Source: Cohnella cholangitidis
GTDB lineage: Bacteria > Bacillota > Bacilli > Paenibacillales > Paenibacillaceae
Assembly (NCBI RefSeq): GCF_014107495.1
Contig: NZ_CP041969.1
Coordinates: forward strand, 3,087,501-3,151,500
Length of the DNA stretch: 64,000 nucleotides
Direction: 5' to 3'
In this document: one piece after another, positions 57,312 through 64,000 of the stretch
Numbering within the stretch: position 1 is the first letter of the stretch
Layout: each line of letters starts with the position of its first letter
The notes under the pieces: generated by a model
Databases searched by the model: none
The model's input: the letters and a program-made list of their open reading frames with translations, nothing else
What the model was told of the DNA's origin: nothing
Position numbers and translations under genes: made by a program

Positions 57312-57350
57312 AACCGTCAAGGAGAGTTTCCTGACGGTTTATTGTTTTTT
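57312..57350 (+). terminator. Terminator after the small lipoprotein
   Basis: AACCGTCA (57312-57319) pairs with TGACGGTT (57332-57339), extended by GGA/TCC, then a T-rich tract. Confidence 0.88.
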
Positions 57351-57532
57351 ATATACGAAAGATAAAGCAGAAGTTTTTCGGTTCCGTCAGCAGCCCCATT
57401 TTAGAACACTTTTGCCCTTCCGCGAAAAGTAGTACTGGCTTCCACAACAGAACAAATTATATAATTCAGCTATAATTTACCTAAAAAAGGGCCGTTGAAC
57501 TGAACCTTTTCGGAAGAAGGCAGGTATATACG

Positions 57533-59593
57533 ATGTATGATGGCAAGGCGAAGATGGGAAGTCATGAGGAACGTATTGCTGTCCGGATTGACCAGCTGGA
57601 ACGGCATTATTTGGTGGGTCGGGACCTCGAAATTCAGTATTTCATGCAGCAACTGACAGGCGGCGGGCAACAGAGACGGATCTTGAATCTCTATGGTACC
57701 GGCGGCGTAGGAAAAAGCTATTTAATCGACGAGTTCCGCAGGCTGGCGGTGAATGCAAATGCCATCCTTCTATTGATGGACAGCCGCGGGTTCTCCCATA
57801 CACCGCAGGACTTCTGCACGCAATTGTTGCGTATGCTCGGCTATCCGATGGAGAAGCTGAAGCAGATCGCAGAGCCGCAGGCGCTATTAGAGTTATGCCA
57901 TGGTATCCTCAGGGAAAGGGCAACGAAACAGAAGCTTGTTCTCGCATTGGACACATTCGAGGACATGGGGGATATGGAGCATTGGCTAAGAGAGGCATTT
58001 CTCCCGCAATTGGATCCCGAAATCCTGATTATCGTTTCGGGAAGATTCCCTTTGCAGGGCATATGGCTTAGTTCTCCGGCATGGCGCCATTGGATAAACC
58101 GGATGCCCGTCGGGGATCTGGATTATCTATCCGTTAAGCAATATCTGGAGCGCTCGGGCATTACTCACGAGCCGATGATCAAACAGATTTGGATGAAGAC
58201 TAGAGGACATCCGCTCACGTTGTCCTTGATCGTCTCGACCACGATGGTTCAGAACATTCAGGGTTTGGAATCGGTGGATGGAACCGAAGTATTCGAACAT
58301 ATCGTGAGCATTTGGTTAAAAGAAGTTCCGGACGACAATCTTAGGGAGCTCGTAGAGACCGTAGCCGTCCTTCGGCACTTTAACCAGGAGTTGCTCTCCT
58401 ATGTATTGGATCGGCAGGTAAAGACGGATTTATTCCAATCGCTGGTCGGGCTTTCTTTCATTCGGAGAGTGGACCGGGGTTGGATCCTTCATGATTTGAT
58501 GCGGGAGGCCATCGGGTTAGAGCTGCGTTTGCGCCAGCCTGAACATCACGATTGGTTATGGAAACGCTGTATCATGTATTACTACAGCATGATGACCAAC
58601 CAGTCCAAGAGAAAGGCGATCGCTTGGGAAGGTGTCGAATGGTACTATTATATCGGCGATCATATCGTCCGTAATTTCTGTTATCAGAAATTAACTCCGT
58701 ATCATATGGAGACGTTGAGTCCGTCCAATTGGGCGGAGGCAGAGCAGTATTTGAGCCTTCGCCGCGCTAATCCGAGGGAAATTTGCCTTCCTCTCCAGCA
58801 TCCGGACACGGGCGAGAGGTTTGAATATACGATTTCTAAAGAAGAAGGTCTATACCCGATTAAGCATATTCATCTTCAAGAGCTTTACGAACTCGATCCC
58901 GGCATTGTTAAGTTAATGAGGGACCAGCAAGGGGCAATATGCGGTCTGACGGCCATTATTCCGATTCACGCGGGAACGCTCGGTTACTTGCAAACCCATC
59001 CGTTGTCGTCCGCTTATTTCCAAAGCCTGCGGGAGTATAAGCTGAAGGAACTCCGGGTACCGAAAGAACAAATTGCGGGTTATTTTGTAAAGTCGATTGA
59101 CGTGGCGGATTTTGAGGACGTGGCGATGCGTACTACTGCCGGGCTAACGTTTATCTCCCTGCTGATTTCTTCCGATTATGTTGTGGCTGCTCCTCCGGAT
59201 CTCCCCTTCTTACGGGACTTCCATCTTAGCTTGGGGTGCGAGCAGGCGAGGAACGTTGCCCATTGCGATTATGACATTAACGCTCCTGCACCCTATTACG
59301 TCCTCGATACGAGAAGCGGCAAACTACAGGATTATTTGAACAAAATGATAGCGTCCTTCGGCCTGTTAGATCATTCCAAGCAGCAGGATAATGGTTTGCC
59401 CATGCTTACCGATCGGGAGAATGAAGTGGTGGGGCTTCTAGTGAAAGGCTATACGAATCAAGAAATCGCGGCTGAACTATTTATTACGGAAATAACGGTC
59501 AAGAAGCATCTGACAGGGGTATTCCAGAAGTTGAATGTCAGGAATCGGACGGAACTGGTTAACAGCTACTTAAAAAAACATATTGATCAATAA
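57533..59593 (+). CDS. STAND-type ATPase regulator with LuxR HTH
   Basis: 686 residues. The N-terminal ATPase domain begins with HYLVGRDLEIQYFMQQL. Walker A GTGGVGKS is at 55-62 and Walker B-like LVLALDTFEDMGD at about 140. A winged-helix part lies near 255-330. The middle has no recognised repeat. The C-terminal LuxR HTH is at about 620-675 (LTDRENEVVGLLVKGYTNQEIAAELFITEITVKKHL). Such proteins are ATP-switched activators that oligomerise on an inducer, like MalT. No receiver domain is present. The start is ATG 57533 with a moderate AAGGCAGG site. It stands alone, so its targets are unknown. Confidence 0.88.
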   Translation: MYDGKAKMGSHEERIAVRIDQLERHYLVGRDLEIQYFMQQLTGGGQQRRILNLYGTGGVGKSYLIDEFRRLAVNANAILLLMDSRGFSHTPQDFCTQLLRMLGYPMEKLKQIAEPQALLELCHGILRERATKQKLVLALDTFEDMGDMEHWLREAFLPQLDPEILIIVSGRFPLQGIWLSSPAWRHWINRMPVGDLDYLSVKQYLERSGITHEPMIKQIWMKTRGHPLTLSLIVSTTMVQNIQGLESVDGTEVFEHIVSIWLKEVPDDNLRELVETVAVLRHFNQELLSYVLDRQVKTDLFQSLVGLSFIRRVDRGWILHDLMREAIGLELRLRQPEHHDWLWKRCIMYYYSMMTNQSKRKAIAWEGVEWYYYIGDHIVRNFCYQKLTPYHMETLSPSNWAEAEQYLSLRRANPREICLPLQHPDTGERFEYTISKEEGLYPIKHIHLQELYELDPGIVKLMRDQQGAICGLTAIIPIHAGTLGYLQTHPLSSAYFQSLREYKLKELRVPKEQIAGYFVKSIDVADFEDVAMRTTAGLTFISLLISSDYVVAAPPDLPFLRDFHLSLGCEQARNVAHCDYDINAPAPYYVLDTRSGKLQDYLNKMIASFGLLDHSKQQDNGLPMLTDRENEVVGLLVKGYTNQEIAAELFITEITVKKHLTGVFQKLNVRNRTELVNSYLKKHIDQ

Positions 59594-59599
59594 ACGCAT

Positions 59600-59632
59600 A
59601 AACAGAGCCAACCGTTAAGGTTGGCTCTGTTT
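59600..59632. terminator. Bidirectional terminator between LuxR gene and mepB
   Basis: AAACAGAGCCAACC (59600-59613) pairs perfectly with GGTTGGCTCTGTTT (59619-59632), loop GTTAA. Confidence 0.92.
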
Positions 59633-59646
59633 AATTGCTAGCTTGG

Positions 59647-60222
59647 TCAATGATTCGGGGTGTAAAGTTTTTGAGCGCGAACATAGTCGACCGGTTTATC
59701 CGCAGGGATTTCCAGGAAGTAATCTAACTGCCATTGCTGCGTTTTTTGAGCCTGTCGACTCGTAGGGTTGTCCCAAGGAGGGTAAACGCGGATTGCCCTT
59801 TTGCCGCCTTTACCTTCATTGGATACGATATCCCGATCGCATAGAACGGCTTTGGGAAATACAAACTGACCCAAGGCATTGCCTTTGCGTGCGCTAATAA
59901 CGAAGAAATCGACTGGATCGGACATGTCATAGGGTTGGATCGGCCCATTCCCGATTCTCTCCCATAAAGTCACAAATTGACCGATCTTTGTTGGAGTGAT
60001 TTTTGCGACTCGGAATCGAATGGAGAGTGCATTTAAGTTAAATACATACGCTCCATATTCCGTGTTTTGCGCTTCCGGAATGGGTAGAGAGCAATGGAAC
60101 CCGCAGGGGGTATAAAGAAGATCCTTATTCGCAAGCAAGTCGCTATGAAAAACGTCCGAGGAAGTCCAACGTTGCGGATCGCTAGGACAAACTTCTGCAT
60201 AATCTTGATTTTTCTTATCCAT
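59647..60222 (-). CDS. MepB family protein
   Basis: 191 residues, like Staphylococcus MepB. Typical segments are EYGAYVFNLNALSIRFRVAKITPTKIGQFVTLWER in the middle and GQFVFPKAVLCDRDIVS...KRAIRVYPPWD later. MepB was first named from the mepRAB multidrug locus, but no regulator MepR or pump MepA is nearby and its biochemical role is unknown. ATG 60222 follows AAGGGGATT. A longer reading to 60381 has no support. Confidence 0.88.
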   Translation of the reverse strand: MDKKNQDYAEVCPSDPQRWTSSDVFHSDLLANKDLLYTPCGFHCSLPIPEAQNTEYGAYVFNLNALSIRFRVAKITPTKIGQFVTLWERIGNGPIQPYDMSDPVDFFVISARKGNALGQFVFPKAVLCDRDIVSNEGKGGKRAIRVYPPWDNPTSRQAQKTQQWQLDYFLEIPADKPVDYVRAQKLYTPNH

Positions 60223-60541
60223 CGTTCGAATCCCCTTGTGCGTCCTATGTGCTGAATCATTGCTGCGGAGCTTGATCGTTGAACGGCAACCCTCCTGGGC
60301 GGCAATCAGCACTTGGGTACAAATATACAGCAAAACGATGCATTGAAAAAGAATTCTCGTACAGCGGGAATCCGATCGCAACGGGAACCGTAAAAGCTAA
60401 AATGACCTCCATGACCACATTTCGTGACCTGGTCATTCCCATATTGGGCAATAGGCACCTGATATCCCTCCGACTTCCCGTGAGAAGATCAATTAGATAC
60501 TGGGATACGTGTCGGTATCGAGAGATAAGGAGGGATTGAAG
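60223..60541. other. Divergent intergenic region
   Basis: It separates mepB (minus) from the large secreted protein (plus). It holds the ribosome site AAGGAGGG at 60527-60534. Short readings on both strands lack ribosome sites. No terminator or known RNA was recognised. Confidence 0.4.
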
Positions 60542-63500
60542 TTGAAATTAGGGAGAAAAATGCGAAATCGCGCGGCGGCCGTCAGTTTGGCGCTTGCGCT
60601 ATTGCTGAATGGAGGCGTAGGCTCGCTGTCGGCGGCGCCGAATCCGCAACCGACGGTTACCGAACTGTACGATTCAACAGTTGATCCGAACGCAGACCTA
60701 TCGAATCAATCCATTAAAGTCGCCGATTTTCAAGCCGCGGCTTTGACCGACAGGGACATCAATCTGCGATGGGTGCTGGCCGGATATAATGAGATCGCGA
60801 TTCGCTGGGATGCGATCGCGGTCCAAGACCCCGATCATCCCGGCCAGACGATGCCGGACCCGAACATCGACCATTATACGCTGGAGTGGAAGAACGGGGA
60901 TGCGTGGTTACCGCTTAAAGAGACGAAAGACGATTTCTACTATCTGCATACCGGCTTGCCGGAGACGACCTTCGTGGATTACAGAGTGATCGCTTACGAT
61001 GCGGACGGCAAACAAACCGATGTTTATTCGATCAAGGCGGCGACCGATCATCTCTATCAAAAGCGGATCGTCGGATTAGCCGACAGCGGGGTCTCGGCCT
61101 TGCAAATCAGCGAGGATGGCCTGACGGTCGTATTCCTTACGGACGCCGCGAACTTGCCCGATGCCGCCGCTTCCAACCAACTCGGACTCTATATGTACCG
61201 GGTATCGGACGGCAGCTTGAAGCGCATCGATAATGCAGCCGACGTTGATTACGACAAACGGGGCGACAAGCTCGCCGTCAGCGGCAACGGGCGATATGCG
61301 GCCTATTCTCGAATGAACGGGAACCAATACGAGCTGTGCCGATACGACAGCGAAACAGGTCTAATCGAATCGGTTGCCATTCAGGGCAAGCGCTTCGATC
61401 AGATCGCGATAAGCCGCGACGGAACGAAGCTCGTCTTTGATTCAATCTCGTCAACTTATGTTCCGAATCAAGGGGATCAGAACGGAACCATAGATGTCTT
61501 TCTTATCGACTTCTCCAAGCCGATGGAGGAGCGGGTGCAACGAATTAGCGTCGCGCCGGACGGACAAGAAGGCAGCACGGAAAGCAAGAACGCCGCGATT
61601 AGCGCAGACGGCCGTTATGCGGCATTCGTTACGAAGTCGGACTTGCTTCCGGAAGAAGTCGAATACGACGGTCAAAATAAGCTCTACCTATACGATACAA
61701 CGACCGGCCTTTTACAGCATGTACCGGTTGGGTACGTCGAGGACGGAGAGAGGAAAGAGCTGGATGCGACATGGCCGAGCCTATCCGAGGACGGGAAGTT
61801 GATCGCTTATCGCAACTATGTAAATGCGCGCGGGCTTAGAATCGGCGTCATTGACCGCAGTTCCGGCCAACCTGTCGAGGTATGGCATACGAACGGAAGC
61901 TCCAAAATCGATTTGCTCATTCCAAAGCTCACCAGCAATGGACGATATGTGACGCTTAATTATTTCGACTACAATCCGTATGAAAAATACGCGCCTTACG
62001 ATACGAAAGGTTACTTGCGGTTTGATACGCAGTCAACAGCCAATGAGTACCGTTATTTGGGGAAAATGGCGTATTCCAGCGTCGCTTACTTAAGCGGAGA
62101 CGGCAGCAAAGGAGTTTATGCCTACTGGAACGATTGGAACGAAGCGTCCGGCGGGGACACGAGCCTTGAAGAGGGCGTGCAGCTTTATTACTTCTGCCTG
62201 GAAAATTGCGAGGATACCGGGCCCTCTCAGGACATGGTGACGAAGGCGGATGTCGAGCTTCCGTCTCACGTCAACGGGTCCGTTCCGATGGGCGGTAAAA
62301 TCGTCATTCGAGCGCTCGCGCAGCCGAACCTGTCGTTAAAAGCGGATATTGTGTACGAAAGCGCGGATCAAGGAAACAGTCATACCGTCAGCGCGAACTT
62401 GGCCGCATCTGCGGAAGAAGCGCGCGTATATCGCGCGGACTGGACGTTGCCTGCCGGAACGAAGCGGATCGTCTCGGTGAAAGTCGCGCCGATCGGAAAG
62501 CCCGACGAAAGCAAGGAGGCTCTGAATAGTCCGCTTGAAGTCGCCGGATTGCTGCAGGTGAAGCTGTCCACGGCGGACGCCTCCGCGTTAGCCGACGTGA
62601 AGATGAACCTCTGGAGCAATTCCGCGAAGGCGGGCGGCAGCGCTAAGTTCCCCGCTTCGCTGGAAGCGGAGACGGCCTTGAAGCCGGCTTCGGATTATAC
62701 GCTCTCCCTTGTCGACGCATCCGGACGACTGCTGCTCGAGGAGCCGGGCGTCGAGGTGAAGCCCGGCGAATCGAATGCCGTCGCTCTATCCGTAATCCCC
62801 GCCGCGCAGCTCGCTGTTCATGTGATCGGGGAACGAGGCATGGCGGTTCAGAACGCCCAGGTGGAAATACGCCGGCCCGAAGGCGAATTGCTGTATCGCG
62901 GCAAAACGGTCGGAAACGGAATATTGACGGTCCCGAACGTGTTCTTTGCCGGGGATGAAGTTGAAATCCGGGTCGCGGCTCCGTCCCCCTATCAGTCTCC
63001 TGCACCGGAAATCCACAAGCTTCAAGCGGGCAATCAGCAGCCGGTCATCCAGCTTGCCAATTTGGACTTTGGTACGCTCGCGGGCATCACGATGTTCAAG
63101 GGTAAACCGGTGCCTGGCGTAACGGTAAAGCTATTAGGAGAAACCGGTACTCTCGTCGACCAGACGGTATCCGACGCGCAAGGCCGTTATCGTTTGCGAG
63201 CGCCGGCAGGCATTGTCCGTATCGCCGCCGAACGGAAGGAAGCGCCGTTGTACGCGAGCAAGCAGATTGAAACGCTTACGCTGAGGACGGCGGAAACGTT
63301 GACGCGTGATATTCCATTGGATAACCATGGTCTGGGAACGATCAAGGTCGAAGCCAAAATTCTTCATGTCGATGGAAGCTCAATCCCGATCTCCCTTGCC
63401 GACAAGGTGAACGCCCAAGATTACCAGCTCATGTTTCGTGCTTTGAATGTCGCTCAAGTCTATCGGATCTCTCCTGTCTATTACGATCGATTTCAATTTT

Positions 63501-64000
63501 ACGGGACGCCCGGGGATCAATTCGAGGTTTGTATAAAGTCAACGGCAGTCGAGCTGGGCTCCGCCTGTGAAACCGTGCAATTAAACAGCAATCGGGAAGC
63601 TACGGCGACTCTGACGCTTAAAGAGACTGCAAGAATTACGGGAACCGTCTCGGGTTCTGATTTTGAAAGATCGGTCTATTACCAATACCGCTCAAGCAAC
63701 GCGGACAATTGGACCTATCTCGGCTATCGAAATATTGAACCTAACGGAGCTTTTGCGCTTTCGCTCCCGAAACCCGGGATATATCAAATCCAATTTCGGA
63801 ATAACTCCCAATCCTACACGTGGGAAGGCGAAGTCCATCAAGGGGAACTTCTTACCCTTCCCCCGATTCACCTGGCCAGCCAACCGACCCTATTCGCAGG
63901 AAAGTCCGGCAACGGCTTCAATCAAAGCGAGCTGCGTGCTTCGTCCGGGGAGACAGTGACCTTACGGGCAAGCTATCACAACAGCAGCCAAGCAGACATG
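60542..64000 (+). CDS. Very large secreted protein with WD40-like propeller and regulatory-like domains (3' end outside window)
   Basis: At least 1153 residues, open to the window edge without a stop. TTG 60542 lies 7 nt after AAGGAGGG. The signal peptide covers about residues 1-36. A fibronectin-III-like domain at about 70-170 (RWVLAGYNEIAIRWDAIAVQD) is followed by a WD40-like/PD40 beta-propeller at about 180-560 with repeats such as AISADGRYAAFVTKSDLL and SLSEDGKLIAYRNY. Then come several beta-rich modules, including carboxypeptidase-regulatory-like units near 760-930 (LAGITMFKGKPVPGVTVKLLGETG). It is likely a surface or secreted binding protein. No SLH or sortase signal is visible in the part seen, and it may lie beyond the edge. 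Confidence 0.85.
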   Translation, partial: MKLGRKMRNRAAAVSLALALLLNGGVGSLSAAPNPQPTVTELYDSTVDPNADLSNQSIKVADFQAAALTDRDINLRWVLAGYNEIAIRWDAIAVQDPDHPGQTMPDPNIDHYTLEWKNGDAWLPLKETKDDFYYLHTGLPETTFVDYRVIAYDADGKQTDVYSIKAATDHLYQKRIVGLADSGVSALQISEDGLTVVFLTDAANLPDAAASNQLGLYMYRVSDGSLKRIDNAADVDYDKRGDKLAVSGNGRYAAYSRMNGNQYELCRYDSETGLIESVAIQGKRFDQIAISRDGTKLVFDSISSTYVPNQGDQNGTIDVFLIDFSKPMEERVQRISVAPDGQEGSTESKNAAISADGRYAAFVTKSDLLPEEVEYDGQNKLYLYDTTTGLLQHVPVGYVEDGERKELDATWPSLSEDGKLIAYRNYVNARGLRIGVIDRSSGQPVEVWHTNGSSKIDLLIPKLTSNGRYVTLNYFDYNPYEKYAPYDTKGYLRFDTQSTANEYRYLGKMAYSSVAYLSGDGSKGVYAYWNDWNEASGGDTSLEEGVQLYYFCLENCEDTGPSQDMVTKADVELPSHVNGSVPMGGKIVIRALAQPNLSLKADIVYESADQGNSHTVSANLAASAEEARVYRADWTLPAGTKRIVSVKVAPIGKPDESKEALNSPLEVAGLLQVKLSTADASALADVKMNLWSNSAKAGGSAKFPASLEAETALKPASDYTLSLVDASGRLLLEEPGVEVKPGESNAVALSVIPAAQLAVHVIGERGMAVQNAQVEIRRPEGELLYRGKTVGNGILTVPNVFFAGDEVEIRVAAPSPYQSPAPEIHKLQAGNQQPVIQLANLDFGTLAGITMFKGKPVPGVTVKLLGETGTLVDQTVSDAQGRYRLRAPAGIVRIAAERKEAPLYASKQIETLTLRTAETLTRDIPLDNHGLGTIKVEAKILHVDGSSIPISLADKVNAQDYQLMFRALNVAQVYRISPVYYDRFQFYGTPGDQFEVCIKSTAVELGSACETVQLNSNREATATLTLKETARITGTVSGSDFERSVYYQYRSSNADNWTYLGYRNIEPNGAFALSLPKPGIYQIQFRNNSQSYTWEGEVHQGELLTLPPIHLASQPTLFAGKSGNGFNQSELRASSGETVTLRASYHNSSQADM

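Noticed and set aside
60257..60451. Minus-strand frame of 64 codons with a hydrophobic stretch
   Set aside because: It has no ribosome site and no family resemblance, and it lies in the divergent promoter region.

Overview
The window looks like part of a Paenibacillaceae-type chromosome (Paenibacillus or Cohnella-like, Bacillota). The evidence is a spore-forming gene set (SspP-like spore protein, Spo0E-like phosphatase), several SLH-anchored envelope proteins, frequent TTG and GTG starts behind strong GGAGG ribosome sites, and a local order (rRNA operon, guaB, dacA, pdxS, pdxT, serS, tRNA-Ser, later tadA) that matches the replication-origin-proximal part of the Bacillus subtilis chromosome. 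No species is claimed.

Layout. 1-2480 is the 3' part of a 23S rRNA, followed by a terminator with no 5S gene. 2808-11235 is the conserved housekeeping block: a lipoprotein glycoside-hydrolase-like gene, guaB, dacA, the PLP synthase pair pdxS/pdxT, serS, tRNA-Ser(UGA) and a small spore-protein cluster. A 64-bp copy of the tRNA-Ser 3' end and its terminator lies 185 bp downstream, with a strongly folded element in between. 11363-23235 is mostly envelope: a YitT membrane protein, a lipoprotein, an SLH-anchored S9 peptidase, a small membrane protein and a 1946-residue lectin/Ig-like/SLH protein. 23281-23565 is a small WYL-like gene behind two LexA boxes.

23671-30847 is an amino-sugar island: a GntR repressor with a 24-bp palindromic operator, a SIS protein, a CUT1 sugar ABC importer without its own ATPase, a ROK kinase and nagA. 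It lies between a tRNA-Arg(CCU) 3' fragment and the intact tRNA-Arg gene. 30958-37374 holds a frameshifted LacI regulator and, on the other strand, a response regulator/histidine kinase/ABC ATPase/FtsX-permease module. 37591-46728 is a mixed block: Spo0E-like, tadA beside DnaA boxes, a glucosaminidase-like gene, motAB with a SigD-like promoter, pterin dehydratase, DUF378, GNAT, DUF975, MFS, a frameshifted DUF2568 gene and a sulfurtransferase.

46672-49520 is the best accessory candidate: an AT-rich ATPase plus HNH nuclease pair resembling the Septu (PtuA/PtuB) anti-phage system, bracketed by two diverged copies of the 3' end of the sulfurtransferase gene. 49539-64000 holds a double-headed MerR regulator, a large frameshifted SLH protein, an epimerase with a BmrR-like regulator, a STAND-LuxR regulator, mepB and a very large secreted beta-propeller protein that runs off the window.

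Three genes (LacI, DUF2568, SLH protein) are each broken by what looks like loss of one G in a short G run. This may be a systematic sequencing artefact rather than real gene decay.
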